DNA of 64,000 bases, taken from assembly GCA_963782465.1 (NCBI GenBank), contig CAWAJR010000004.1, positions 248,001 to 312,000 of the forward strand, given 5' to 3'. This DNA comes from JAODBJ01 sp963782465 (GTDB lineage: Bacteria; Actinomycetota; Acidimicrobiia; IMCC26256; PALSA-610). The position numbers and the translations under genes were made by a program. The notes beneath the pieces are model-generated. The model worked only from the letters and a program-made list of their open reading frames with translations, was not told where the DNA came from and did not search any database. Shown one piece after another: positions 7,924 through 17,077 of this stretch (position 1 is its first letter; each line of letters begins with the position of its first letter).

Positions 7924-10287
7924 GTGACCGCCCGCAGCATGCCGCGTGTCGTCGACGTCTCGAACGGGATTCCCGGGGCCTACGCGGCCCGACTGCTCGC
8001 GCAGACGGGCGCCGACGTCGTGCGGATCGAACCCGAACGCGGAGACCCGATGCGCCGCTGGCGGAACGGCGACATCGAGGCCGACGACGACGGCGCGCTC
8101 TACGAGTACCTCCGCGTCGACCAGCGCGCGGTACAGGTCGACGGCGACCCGCTCGCGTACGGCGCCGACGTGGTGATCGCGTCGCCTCGCGGCAACGAGG
8201 TCGACGCGCTCCGCCGAGCCGCGCACGACGACCCGGCGCTCATCGCGGTGGCGATCACGCCGTACGGGCTCGACGGGCCGTACCACGACCGCCCCGCGAC
8301 CGACTTCACGCTCCAATCCGACAGCGGCGCGCTGCTGATCCGAGGCTCGGCGGGCAGTGCCCCGTTCCAGATGGGCGGCCGCACCTGCGACTGGCTGGCC
8401 GGCGCGTACGCGACGGCGGCCGCGCTCGCGGCGTGGGAAGGACGCCGGCACGGTGGGCGCGGCGGCGTGATCGACGTGTCGATCGCGGAGGTGAACTACC
8501 TCGGCGGCTCGAACTTCGCCGACGTGTTCCACGCGATGCAATGGGGTGCCGACGCGACACCGGTCGGATCGCCGCGCCAGCTGGAGATCCCGTCGATCGA
8601 GCGCACAAAAGATGGTTGGGTCGGCTTCAACACGAACGCGCCGCACCAATTGCAGGCGTTCCTCACCATGATGGGCCGCGACGACCTCGTCGCCAGCGGT
8701 GAGTTCACGATGGCCGGTAACCGCATCGCGCGGGCCGACGAGTGGAACGCGCTCGTATCGGATTGGACCACGCAACGTACGACGGCGGAGATCGTCGAAC
8801 TCGCCGTCGCGCACAAGGTCCCGGTGGCCCCGGTGTGCGATGGCCGCGCCGTCACCGAGCTGGAACAGGTGCTGGCGCGCGGCACGTTGATCACGGCACC
8901 GAGTGGCCGCTTCCGTATGCCCGGCCGGCCGTGGCGGATCGACGGCGACCGCGGCCCCGCACCCGAACCGGCGCCGGCACGCCCGCGGCAAGCGACCGAT
9001 CACATCTCGTGGCGCGACCCTTCCCCCGCTCCCGCCGTCGGCGCGGCGGGCAACGTTCCCGGCCGGGCGCTCGACGGGGTACGGGTCGTCGACCTCACGT
9101 CGTGGTGGGCCGGCCCGATGGCGAGCGCGCTGCTCGCCGCGTTCGGTGCCGACGTCGTCCACGTCGAGTCGCCGTCGCGCATGGACGGCATGCGAACAGT
9201 GGGCGCGATGTTCTTCGACCGCCCGAGCTGGTGGGATCGCAGTTGGTTCTTCCTCGCCATCAATTCCAACAAGCGCGACCTCGCGCTGGAGATCGGGACG
9301 GAACGCGGCCATGCCCTCGCGCTCGACCTGATCGCGCAGGCCGATGTGATCGTCGAGAACGCGACACCTCGCGTCCTCGACAAGGTCGGGCTCGGGTGGG
9401 ACGCGATCCACGCCGCGAACCCGCGGGCGATCCTCGTCCGCATGCCCGCGTTCGGCCTCGACGGGCCGTGGCGCGAACGACCCGGTTTCGCGCAGACGAT
9501 CGAGCAGGCGTCGGGCCTCGCGTGGATGACCGGTCGCGCCGACGACCAACCGCGCATCCAACGCGGCCCGTGCGACCCGAACGGTGGGTTGCACGCCGTG
9601 ATCGCGTTGTTCGCCGCCCTCGCCGAACGCGAACGCACCGGTCTCGGCTGTGTCGTCGAAGCATCGATGTTCGACGCCGCACTCGCCATCGCGGTGGAAC
9701 CGATCATCGAGTGGACCGCCTACGGCAACGTCCTCTCGCGCGACGGCAACCGGTCGGCGACGGCGGCGCCGCAGGGCCTCTACCCTTGTCCGGGCGACGA
9801 CCAGTGGCTCGCGGTGTCGGTCGAGACCGATGAGCAGTGGCGCGCGCTGGCAACCACGATCGACCGGCACGACCTGGCCGGCGATCCCGCCCTCGCGGAC
9901 GCGTGCCGATCGGCGGCGCGCCCACGACCGCCTCGACGACGCGATCGCGGCCTGGGCCGCGTCGCGCGACGCCGAAGCCGCCGCGGGTGCGCTCGTCGCG
10001 GCCGGGGTACCGGCGGCGATCGGTCGCGATCCCCGCCTGGCCGCGCGCCACCCGCAGTTCGCCGCCCGTGGTTTCCACGAGGTCGTCGACCATCCCATCG
10101 TCGGCCCGATCCCGGTACCGACGTTGCCGTTCCGCATCGACGGCACCGAGCGTTGGGTTCGCACGCCGGCTCCGATGTTCGGCGAGCACAATGTCGCCGT
10201 GCTCGGGTCCCTCCTCGGGCTCGGGCCGACGAGCTCGACCGCCTGCGCGCCGAGCACGTGATCGCCGAGCAACCCGCCGGTTTCTGA
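7924..10287 (+). CDS. Double-domain CaiB/BaiF CoA-transferase, two frameshifts
   Basis: Starts at GTG 7924; ATG 7939 is possible. Two class III CoA-transferase modules lie in tandem. The first begins VVDVSNGIPGAYAARLLAQ with GADVVRIEPERGDP. The second begins GVRVVDLTSWWAGPMASALLAAFGADVVHVE and contains the family's NSNKRDLALEI and VIVENATPRVLDKVGL. About 785 residues is normal for fused double CaiB proteins. Near 9905-9930 the frame shifts by one base, and near 10230 a missing G in a G run restores it. The segment between reads sensibly only in the other frame (RLDDAIAAWAASRDAEAA). Such enzymes move CoA between acids in catabolism. The amidohydrolase follows 12 bases downstream. Confidence 0.85.
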   Translation: MTARSMPRVVDVSNGIPGAYAARLLAQTGADVVRIEPERGDPMRRWRNGDIEADDDGALYEYLRVDQRAVQVDGDPLAYGADVVIASPRGNEVDALRRAAHDDPALIAVAITPYGLDGPYHDRPATDFTLQSDSGALLIRGSAGSAPFQMGGRTCDWLAGAYATAAALAAWEGRRHGGRGGVIDVSIAEVNYLGGSNFADVFHAMQWGADATPVGSPRQLEIPSIERTKDGWVGFNTNAPHQLQAFLTMMGRDDLVASGEFTMAGNRIARADEWNALVSDWTTQRTTAEIVELAVAHKVPVAPVCDGRAVTELEQVLARGTLITAPSGRFRMPGRPWRIDGDRGPAPEPAPARPRQATDHISWRDPSPAPAVGAAGNVPGRALDGVRVVDLTSWWAGPMASALLAAFGADVVHVESPSRMDGMRTVGAMFFDRPSWWDRSWFFLAINSNKRDLALEIGTERGHALALDLIAQADVIVENATPRVLDKVGLGWDAIHAANPRAILVRMPAFGLDGPWRERPGFAQTIEQASGLAWMTGRADDQPRIQRGPCDPNGGLHAVIALFAALAERERTGLGCVVEASMFDAALAIAVEPIIEWTAYGNVLSRDGNRSATAAPQGLYPCPGDDQWLAVSVETDEQWRALATTIDRHDLAGDPALADACRSAARPRPPRRRDRGLGRVARRRSRRGCARRGRGTGGDRSRSPPGRAPPAVRRPWFPRGRRPSHRRPDPGTDVAVPHRRHRALGSHAGSDVRRAQCRRARVPPRARADELDRLRAEHVIAEQPAGF

Positions 10288-10299
10288 GAAAGAACAACC

Positions 10300-11463
10300 A
10301 TGACCGACCTGTTCGACCGGTACCGCGTCATCGACGTCGACACGCACCTCACCGAACCACCCGACGTGTGGACCGCGCGGATGCCCGCGAAGGTGCACGA
10401 CCGCGTCCCGCACATCGAGCGCCAGGACGGTCGCGACGTGTGGGTCGCCAACGGCAACTACATCGGCGCGCCCGGCTTCTACTCGATGGCCGGCTTCGAC
10501 GGGGTGCTCCCCGCGTCGGTGCCGCCCACCTACGACGACATCGCGCCCGCGATGTACGACGGCGCCGCGCGCGTGCAGTTCCTCGACCAAGAAGGCATCG
10601 ACGCCCAGGTGCTGTACCCCAACGTCGCCGGTTTCGGGAACGGCTACTTCAGCACGCTCGACGACGCGTCGTTCGCGCTCGACTGCGTGCGCGCGTACAA
10701 CGACTTCCTCACCGATTGGAGCAGCGTCGCGCCCGACCGGCTCATCACCGTCACCGCGCTGCCGTTCTGGGACGTCGAGGCCGCGATCGCGGAACTCCAC
10801 CGTGGGCAGGAACTCGGGCACCGCGCGGTGAACTTCTGCAACCAGCCGCAGGACTTCGGGCAACCGCCGCTCGCGCACCGGCACTGGGACCGGCTGTGGG
10901 CCGCCGCGCAGGAGGCGGGCGTGTCGGTGAGCTTCCACGTCGGCGGCGGCACGATGGGCACGCAGTTCGTCGACACCGCCGAGATGGGCTGGATGACGAA
11001 CTTCGCCAAGGTGTCGTCGCTCATCTTCCTCGACAACATCCGCTGCGTGACCGACCTGATCCTCGGCGGCGTCTGCCACCGCTTCCCCGACCTGAAGTTC
11101 GTGTCGGTTGAATCCGGCGTCGGCTGGCTTCCCGCGATGCTCGAGACGTGCGACTGGCAATGGCGCAACGGCGGCGTGCTCGACGAGCACCCGGAGTACG
11201 ACCTGCTGCCGAGCGAATACTTCCGGCGCCAGATCTACGGCTGCTTCTGGTTCGAACAACAGGCCGCGCTCGACGCCATCGCGCAGTACCCCGACAACAT
11301 CCTCTACGAGACCGACTACCCGCACCCGACATGCCAGCATCCCGGCCCGCGCACGCCGGCGCAACGGCCGCGCGTCTACGCGTCGCGGGTGCTCGGCCAG
11401 TGCCCGCCCGACGTGCAGGCGAAGATCCTCCATGAGAACGCGGCACGGGTGTACGGGCTGTGA
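10300..11463 (+). CDS. Amidohydrolase family 2 metal-dependent hydrolase
   Basis: 387 residues, TIM-barrel amidohydrolase of the ACMSD/amidohydrolase-2 type. Visible landmarks are the N-terminal VIDVDTHLTEPPDVW (metal site at strand 1; DxDxH in place of the usual DxHxH), VSFHVGGGTMG (His of a central strand), FVSVESGVGWLP, and LYETDYPHPTC carrying the late metal-binding Asp. Homologues near CaiB transferases and enoyl-CoA hydratases are common in actinobacterial degradation operons and may decarboxylate or hydrolyse ring-derived acids. The exact reaction cannot be named. The stop overlaps the next start as GTGA, so the two are translationally coupled. Confidence 0.85.
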   Translation: MTDLFDRYRVIDVDTHLTEPPDVWTARMPAKVHDRVPHIERQDGRDVWVANGNYIGAPGFYSMAGFDGVLPASVPPTYDDIAPAMYDGAARVQFLDQEGIDAQVLYPNVAGFGNGYFSTLDDASFALDCVRAYNDFLTDWSSVAPDRLITVTALPFWDVEAAIAELHRGQELGHRAVNFCNQPQDFGQPPLAHRHWDRLWAAAQEAGVSVSFHVGGGTMGTQFVDTAEMGWMTNFAKVSSLIFLDNIRCVTDLILGGVCHRFPDLKFVSVESGVGWLPAMLETCDWQWRNGGVLDEHPEYDLLPSEYFRRQIYGCFWFEQQAALDAIAQYPDNILYETDYPHPTCQHPGPRTPAQRPRVYASRVLGQCPPDVQAKILHENAARVYGL

Positions 11464-12272
11464 CGACCGACCTGACCCCGCCCGACCCGACACCGCCCGA
11501 CCTGACCCCGCCCGACCTCGGGAGCCCGTACCTCGTCGTGCACGTCGACGGCCGGGTGCTGCATCTGCGTCTCGATCGCACCGACCGGCGCAACGCCTTC
11601 AGCCAGGACATGTACCGCGGGTTGAAGCGAGCCGCGGTCTGGGCCGACCAGCAGCCCGAACTCGACGCGGTCTGCATCACCGGGACCGACCGTTGGTTCG
11701 GCGCGGGCGGCGACATGTCGGGGAGCAACACCGACCCCGAAGGGCTCGCCACCGAATGGGACCCGACCGACCAGTTCCCCTTCCGGCACATCGAGCGCTG
11801 CTCGAAGTTGTGGGTCGCCCGCATCAACGGTGTCGCGCACGCCGGCGGGCTCGTACTCGCGTTGCACTGCGATGTCACGATCGCATCCGACCGCGCCCGT
11901 TTCCGCGCGCCCGAACTGCTGCGCGGCATACCCGACCCGTTCCTCAGTGCGCGGCTGGCCGCAGCGGTCGGGCTCGTGCGGGCGCGGTCACTGATGTTCA
12001 CCGGTCGCGAAGTCGACGCGCACGAGGCAATGGCGATGGGCCTGGTCGGCCAGGTCGTGCCCCACGACGAGCTCGACGCCGCGGTCGCAACGGCGCTCGA
12101 ACAGATCGCGGCCACGGGACCGGCGGCGCGCCGCGCGGTGAAACGCGACCTCAACACCCGCCTGGCCGTACCCGACGTCGCGTTGTTCTTCAACGCGATC
12201 CGCTCAGCGGAGATGGTCGAAGGCATGGCCGCGTTCATCGAGAAACGGCCACCAGCATGGCCGCGCCTGTAG
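11460..12272 (+). CDS. Enoyl-CoA hydratase/isomerase family protein
   Basis: 270 residues from GTG 11460. The crotonase fold is shown by LHLRLDRTDRRNAFSQDMY, the first oxyanion-hole segment RWFGAGGDMSG, and the second NGVAHAGGLVLALHCD. No pair of catalytic Glu residues is evident at the usual hydratase positions, so isomerase, hydrolase or lyase activity on an acyl-CoA is equally possible. The first 18 residues are a low-complexity repeat (TPPDPTPPDLTPPDLG) encoded by near-identical 15-base units. This could be a spurious extension, but no better in-frame start with a ribosome-binding site was seen. Third gene of the operon with the CoA-transferase and amidohydrolase. Confidence 0.85.
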   Translation: MTTDLTPPDPTPPDLTPPDLGSPYLVVHVDGRVLHLRLDRTDRRNAFSQDMYRGLKRAAVWADQQPELDAVCITGTDRWFGAGGDMSGSNTDPEGLATEWDPTDQFPFRHIERCSKLWVARINGVAHAGGLVLALHCDVTIASDRARFRAPELLRGIPDPFLSARLAAAVGLVRARSLMFTGREVDAHEAMAMGLVGQVVPHDELDAAVATALEQIAATGPAARRAVKRDLNTRLAVPDVALFFNAIRSAEMVEGMAAFIEKRPPAWPRL

Positions 12273-12620
12273 CGCGTCGGCGCGCGCCGGCTCGCGACCG
12301 CCGGCGTCGCACCACCTCATGCCGATGGGACGACAGCAGTGAACCGCGGCCCCGACGTCGCGACCTCGCAATGCTGCATTCCAGCTTGACGGAATACAGC
12401 CCGCAGCTCAGGTGGTGTGCGCGGGCGATCCAAAATGGTGGAGGTCCGCGCGTCGTTCAACGAGCGGATGTCGGGCCGGCACGGGACACCGCGTGCCGGT
12501 CGCCACAAGCGAAAGTCGAAAGACCCCTACGCGAAGGTCGTTCGGCGCTCGCGGTGCGCGCCGGAGCGACCACATGTTGGCGTCGACTGCGAGTTGCAGC
12601 GGGAGCGTAGGTCGATCGTC
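12273..12620. other. Intergenic region before the deacetylase
   Basis: A 348-base gap without a convincing gene. The deacetylase frame is open back to 12417, but that part is Arg/Lys/Ser-rich and precedes a clear signal peptide, so it is more likely leader. A TTGACG occurs at 12386-12391 without a good -10 at the right distance. No terminator or riboswitch structure was recognised. Confidence 0.5.
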
Positions 12621-14120
12621 ATGCGGGGAAAGCAGGCGCTTCGCGCTGCGGGCGCGGTGATAGCAGCGGCCGCGCTCATTCCCACCGCCATCCGGGTGAC
12701 ACCGGTCGCGGGCGCAGCCGCGCCGGGACCCGTGGCGGCGACCGCGGCCGCACCGGCGGGGATGTGGACAGCCGGCACCGACGGCGGCGTGTTCGGCGTC
12801 GCCGGGCGCTTCTTCGGCAGCATGGGCGGCCGGCGCCTCAACGCACCCGTGGTATCGATCGCGGCGACGCCGACCGGCGCGGGGTACTGGCTCGCCTCCC
12901 TCGACGGCGGCGTATTCGCTTTCGGCGACGCGCACTTCTTCGGCAGCATGGGCGGCCGGCGCCTCAACGCACCCGTCGTCGGCATCACGGCGACACCCAG
13001 CGGCCGCGGCTACTGGCTCGCCGCGGCCGACGGCGGGGTGTTCAGCTTCGGTGACGCACGCTTCTTCGGGAGCATGGGTGGCCGGCGGCTCGACCAGCCG
13101 ATGACCGGCATGGTGCGAACACCGAATGGCCGCGGGTACTGGATGGAGGCGCGCGACGGAGGCGTGTTCACGTTCGGGGACGCGCACTTCTTCGGCAGCG
13201 CCGCCGGCGCGCCCGCGCCCCAGGCATTCGCGGCGATGGCCGCGTCACCGAGCGGCGGCGGCTACTGGCTCGTACGCCGGGACGGCCACGTGGCCGCGTT
13301 CGGCCACGCGGGCAAGTTCGGCGACGCCACACTCGGTGCATCGTTGGGCGTCGGGATCGTGCCCACCCGATCGGGGCGCGGCTACTGGATCGTCTCATCC
13401 GACGACACGATCCGGGCGTTCGGCGACGCCGCACCCCTGGCGTCACCAACGAGGCTCGCTGCGCCCGTCGTCGGGTTCGCAACACCTTGGGCGTCATCGT
13501 CCGGCTACGCACTTTTACTCCTCGAGCGACTCTTGCAACCGCGCACGGTCACATGGCCGGGCGCGCACGAAGTCGCGTTGACATTCGACGACGGCCCCGG
13601 GCGCGACACCGCAGGCGTCATCGCCGTACTCGCGCAAAAGGGCGTGCAGGCGACATTCTTCGCCGTCGGCTATGAGGTCGCGGCCGACCCCGACCTCGTG
13701 CGCACCGAGATCGCGGCCGGGGATGCAGTAGGCGACCATACGTGGGACCACCCTGACCTGACGACCCTCACTCCCGCGCAGATCGATGACCAACTCCGGC
13801 GGGGCGCGGACGCGATCCGCGCTGCGACCGGCGAACCGGTCCACCTTTTCCGCCCGCCCTACGGCCGCACGAACGCGACCGTCATCTCCGAGGCGACGAA
13901 GCTCGGGATGACCCAGATCCTGTGGAACGTCGACCCGTCCGACTACCTCCGCCCCGGCTCGGCGGCGATCGCCGCGCGCACCCTTGCCGCCGCGACCGGA
14001 CGCGGCATCGTCGTCGCGATGCACGACGGTGGGGGCGACCGGAGCCAAACCGTCGCCGCCCTTCCCGCGATCATCGACGGGCTCCGTGCCCGGGGCTACC
14101 ACTTCGTCCAGCTGCGCTGA
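12621..14120 (+). CDS. Secreted polysaccharide deacetylase with beta-propeller-like repeats
   Basis: 499 residues from ATG 12621, chosen because the signal peptide (residues 1-35, MRGKQALRAAGAVIAAAAL and on) starts there. Residues about 45-300 are six or more imperfect repeats of about 42 residues built on GYWLAxxDGGVFxFGDAxFFGSMGG. Residues about 315-499 form a NodB domain with TFDDGP (321-326), HTWDHPDL, RPPYGR, WNVDPSDY and MHDGGGDRSQT, so the metal and catalytic residues of CE4 enzymes are present. It should remove acetyl groups from an extracellular or wall polysaccharide, with the repeats as a binding module. This repeat/NodB pairing is familiar from actinobacteria. Confidence 0.88.
   Translation: MRGKQALRAAGAVIAAAALIPTAIRVTPVAGAAAPGPVAATAAAPAGMWTAGTDGGVFGVAGRFFGSMGGRRLNAPVVSIAATPTGAGYWLASLDGGVFAFGDAHFFGSMGGRRLNAPVVGITATPSGRGYWLAAADGGVFSFGDARFFGSMGGRRLDQPMTGMVRTPNGRGYWMEARDGGVFTFGDAHFFGSAAGAPAPQAFAAMAASPSGGGYWLVRRDGHVAAFGHAGKFGDATLGASLGVGIVPTRSGRGYWIVSSDDTIRAFGDAAPLASPTRLAAPVVGFATPWASSSGYALLLLERLLQPRTVTWPGAHEVALTFDDGPGRDTAGVIAVLAQKGVQATFFAVGYEVAADPDLVRTEIAAGDAVGDHTWDHPDLTTLTPAQIDDQLRRGADAIRAATGEPVHLFRPPYGRTNATVISEATKLGMTQILWNVDPSDYLRPGSAAIAARTLAAATGRGIVVAMHDGGGDRSQTVAALPAIIDGLRARGYHFVQLR
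12810..12976 (+). repeat. 41-bp exact direct repeat inside deacetylase gene
   Basis: The 41 bases at 12810-12850 recur identically at 12936-12976, 126 bases apart, encoding FFGSMGGRRLNAPV twice. A third, diverged copy starts near 13063. Identity at the DNA level across 41 bases suggests recent internal duplication or gene conversion of a propeller repeat. Confidence 0.85.
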
Positions 14121-14226
14121 AGGGCACCGCGTCGCGCGGGTCTTTCGTCCCACCAACCGACAATCCGTCGGCACTGCTCCCGGGGCGACGCCGAGGCAAG
14201 GATCGAGAAGGTCGAAGGGAGCAACA

Positions 14227-15078
14227 ATGCGCGCAACACGACGGTTGGTGCAAGGGGCGGGGCTCGTCGCGGGCGCCGTCGGCGCGATTACCGCGGCTGC
14301 GCCCGACTCAAGGGTCGGTCGAGCCGCGCGGAGAGTCGGTGGCCGGCTCGTACGCGACGCGAGATACATTGCGAAAAGCGCCCCGGGCATTCGGTACCGC
14401 CTCACCGGCCGTCAGCCCGACCCCAACGTCAGCGATGACATCCTCGCCGACCGCGTGCGATCGAGTCTCGGACCGCTCGAGAAGCGGCTCGACGTCCCGC
14501 GAGTCCACGTCATGGTCGAAGATCACGTCGCGATCGTGCACGGTGACGTCCCCGACGCCGTGGACGCGACCCGCATCGAACACGCCGTGCTGCGCGTCAG
14601 CGGTATCGAGGGCGTGGAGTCGCACTTGCACCTCGGGCTCATCAGCGGTGACACACGCCCGTCCCAACGGCGGATCTCCGTTCCGTCCGAGGCGCTCGAC
14701 GCACTGCTCGCCGCCGCGAACGGGGCCGGTGCCCACCATCCGATCGCGGCCGTGCACGCGGTCCTGTGTGGCTTCATGGACCGCGTCCCGGAAGACGAGC
14801 GCGGGCAGCTGCTCGGGCAGCTCCCGGCCGATGTGCGGGCACTGGCCGGACCGCCCCGCCGGCACGGCGAGCGCGCACCGCGACTGAAGAGCCTCCCGCA
14901 ACTCGTCGCGGCAGTGACCGCCGAAGGCGGCATCGAGCCGGAACGAGCCGAGGGCATCACCCGCGCCGTCATCGCCGCGCTCCGCCCGCTTGTGCCCCAC
15001 GAAGCGCACGACGTCGGGGCGACGCTCCCGGCCGAGCTTCGAACGCTCTGGGAGACGACTGACGTGGAGGAGCGCTGA
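14227..15078 (+). CDS. BON domain and DUF2267 protein
   Basis: 283 residues from ATG 14227, preceded by GGGAG. Residues 1-60 are basic with a short hydrophobic stretch. Residues about 60-140 resemble a BON domain (DDILADRVRSSLGPLEKRL, VHVMVEDHVAIVHGDVPD, IEGVESHLHL). Residues about 155-283 resemble DUF2267, with helical repeats such as AVLCGFMDRVPEDERGQLLGQLPADVRAL. BON modules often bind membranes or other proteins; DUF2267 is of unknown function and is often found in stress or dormancy gene sets. The ribosome hibernation gene follows one base after its stop behind a GGAGG, so the two are probably cotranscribed. Confidence 0.75.
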   Translation: MRATRRLVQGAGLVAGAVGAITAAAPDSRVGRAARRVGGRLVRDARYIAKSAPGIRYRLTGRQPDPNVSDDILADRVRSSLGPLEKRLDVPRVHVMVEDHVAIVHGDVPDAVDATRIEHAVLRVSGIEGVESHLHLGLISGDTRPSQRRISVPSEALDALLAAANGAGAHHPIAAVHAVLCGFMDRVPEDERGQLLGQLPADVRALAGPPRRHGERAPRLKSLPQLVAAVTAEGGIEPERAEGITRAVIAALRPLVPHEAHDVGATLPAELRTLWETTDVEER

Positions 15079-15079
15079 C

Positions 15080-15853
15080 ATGGCACGACAAACGCATGAG
15101 CCGACCGTTGTCGTCCGCGGCGACGTCGCCGCCGAGGATGTTCCGTACGCACGCGAGAAGGCGGGACATGTCGTTGCTTCAACGACGGTGCCGGTCCTCG
15201 ACGTCGAGATCCGGCTCGATCACCATCGGGACCCGGCCCGTGAGCGGGCCCATCACGTCGAGATGTCGATCGATCTCGACGGCCGGCCTGTGCGCGCCCA
15301 TGACAGCGCACCGACGATGCGCGAGGCAATCGATGGCACCTACGCGCGGTTGCGGCGGCGAGTCGAAGCGGCGACCGAACGCGCCCAATCGCTCGAGTTC
15401 CGGCACCGGGACCGAACGGCGTGGCACCACGACGACCAGCCGCGAGAGCGGCCATCCTTCTATCCGCGGCCCGCTGACGAACGGCGACTCGTGCGGCACA
15501 AGACGTTCGCCCTGGATCCCGGATCGATCGAGGAGGCGCTCGTCGATCTGGAAGTTCTCGACCATGACTTCTACCTTTTCCGCCACGACGAGACCGGAAG
15601 TGAGACCGTCGTCTACCGCGTCGACCGCGGGTACGGCATCATGCAGCGCGTCGGCACACCTGATGCGATCGCGCGAATCGAGCCTGCGCTCCGAGTCGGC
15701 CCGAGGCCGTCCATCGAGAAGCTCGACACGGCACGTACGATCCTCGACGAGACCGAGGCGCCCTTTGTTTTCTTCGTCGACGCCGACACCGACCGTGGCA
15801 GCGTGCTCTACCGTCGCTACGACGGTGACTACGGAGTCATCACGGCAACGTGA
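15080..15853 (+). CDS. hpf: Long ribosome hibernation promoting factor, RafH-like
   Basis: 257 residues from ATG 15080 with GGAGG upstream. Residues about 8-100 form the HPF/RaiA N-domain (VLDVEIRLDHH, HHVEMSIDLDG, AIDGTYARLRRRVE) that occupies the decoding centre of idle ribosomes. Residues about 138-190 are a ribosomal S30AE C-terminal domain (VRHKTFALDPGSIEEAL, YRVDRGYGIMQ). Residues about 205-257 repeat that fold (TARTILDETEAPFVFFVD, LYRRYDGDYGVITAT). Two C-terminal copies resemble mycobacterial RafH/Rv0079-type factors induced under hypoxia. It probably stabilises ribosomes in dormancy. Upstream neighbour: the BON/DUF2267 gene. Confidence 0.85.
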   Translation: MARQTHEPTVVVRGDVAAEDVPYAREKAGHVVASTTVPVLDVEIRLDHHRDPARERAHHVEMSIDLDGRPVRAHDSAPTMREAIDGTYARLRRRVEAATERAQSLEFRHRDRTAWHHDDQPRERPSFYPRPADERRLVRHKTFALDPGSIEEALVDLEVLDHDFYLFRHDETGSETVVYRVDRGYGIMQRVGTPDAIARIEPALRVGPRPSIEKLDTARTILDETEAPFVFFVDADTDRGSVLYRRYDGDYGVITAT

Positions 15854-16135
15854 AGCCGGGTACGGGAAGAACATCGACTCGTAGCCGGCTGTCATGCCGA
15901 ACGAACGCGTGTCAACCAGCTGAAGTTGTCGTCGGCCCCAAAAGCAGCGCCCATCGCGTCGAAGGGCGGCGCGGCCCGTGGCCCGCTGACCTTCCTCGAG
16001 CTCTTTGACCTCGCGACCGAGATCGTCGGGCGAGGTGCACGAGGCCGCGCATCAACCGCAGCAGGAACGGGTCGACCCGGAGGCGATTTGCGATCGTGAT
16101 GGTCGGGGGATGACATCGTTGCCCCGTCGACGCCC

Positions 16136-17077
16136 GTGTGGGATCGTCGCGTCGTGGGGAACGCGCGCCGGCTGGGCCACTTTCGCAGTCCCGAGGCACG
16201 CGAGACGTACCTCGCCGCGTACGAGCGGGCACTCGCGGCATGGCCGACCCGACCCGACGCGCACGACGTCGAGACCCGGTTCGGCCTGACCCACGTGCAG
16301 GCGCTCGGCACGAGCAGCGGGGCACCGATCGTGCTCCTGCCCGCCGTCGCGGTGTCGTCGCCGCTCTGGTTCCGCGCCGTCGGTGCGCTGGCCGCACGTC
16401 GTCCGGTCTACGCGCTCGACACGATCACCGACGCCGGCCGAAGCCGGCAGACGACGCCGATCGGCAACGGAGCAGAGATGTCGGTGTGGTTGGACGAAGT
16501 GTTGGGCGGTCTCGGCGTGGAGCGCGCGCACCTGGTCGGGCTTTCCTACGGGGGTTGGTTGGCGCTCAACCAGGCGCAACGGTCGCCAGGACGTCTCGCG
16601 AGCGTCACCGCGATCGACCCACCGGGTGCGTTCGGCGCGGCGCAGGTACGCCCCATGCTCTCGATGGTCCCCGACGCGTTCCGGGCGAAGTTCAGGAAGT
16701 CGGACGCCGCGCTGTACCGGCTCCTCGCCTCGTTGAACAACGGCACTCCGCCTCCGCAACCGGTCCTCGACCTCGCGGTGGCGGGCCTGAGAACGTTCCG
16801 GTTGAAGCAGCCGGCGCCCCGGCGATTCGGCGCCACGAGCCTGCGTTCGATCCGCACGCCGGTGCTGCTGCTGTTCTGCGGGGCGAGCCCCGTCACGCAC
16901 GCGGCACGCGCGGCCGACCGGGCGCGCCATTTGCTGCCCGACGTCGAAGTCGATGTCGTCGCCGGTGCCGGCCACATGCTGCCGGTCGAAGACCCGGAGT
17001 TCTTCACCACGAGGCTGCTCGGTTTCATCGACCGCATCGAAGCTCCGGATCGGGACGCCGGGACCCGGCCGTCGTGA
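16136..17077 (+). CDS. Alpha/beta hydrolase
   Basis: 313 residues from GTG 16136; no strong ribosome-binding site was seen, and GTG 16138 is out of frame. Alpha/beta-hydrolase landmarks: VLLPAVAVSSPLWF (oxyanion region), nucleophile elbow GLSYGG with its Ser near residue 141, RSIRTPVLLLFCG, and late GAGHMLPVEDPEFF carrying the catalytic His. The acid is probably an Asp in the C-terminal third. The substrate cannot be predicted; such proteins include esterases and ring-cleavage product hydrolases. The last 53 bases overlap the convergent MFS gene, so one of the two ends may be misplaced. Confidence 0.8.
   Translation: MWDRRVVGNARRLGHFRSPEARETYLAAYERALAAWPTRPDAHDVETRFGLTHVQALGTSSGAPIVLLPAVAVSSPLWFRAVGALAARRPVYALDTITDAGRSRQTTPIGNGAEMSVWLDEVLGGLGVERAHLVGLSYGGWLALNQAQRSPGRLASVTAIDPPGAFGAAQVRPMLSMVPDAFRAKFRKSDAALYRLLASLNNGTPPPQPVLDLAVAGLRTFRLKQPAPRRFGATSLRSIRTPVLLLFCGASPVTHAARAADRARHLLPDVEVDVVAGAGHMLPVEDPEFFTTRLLGFIDRIEAPDRDAGTRPS

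Noticed and set aside
6427..11493. A 1688-codon open frame on the minus strand
   Set aside because: It is antisense to the CoA-transferase and amidohydrolase genes and is Arg/Asp/Val-rich shadow typical of GC-rich DNA.
12417..12620. N-terminal extension of the deacetylase
   Set aside because: Basic, low-information sequence before a proper signal peptide start.
15854..16135. Possible small minus-strand gene remnant (ANRLRVDPFLLRLMRGLVHLA)
   Set aside because: It needs a frame change after about 25 residues, has no start signal and no family match; treated as noncoding.
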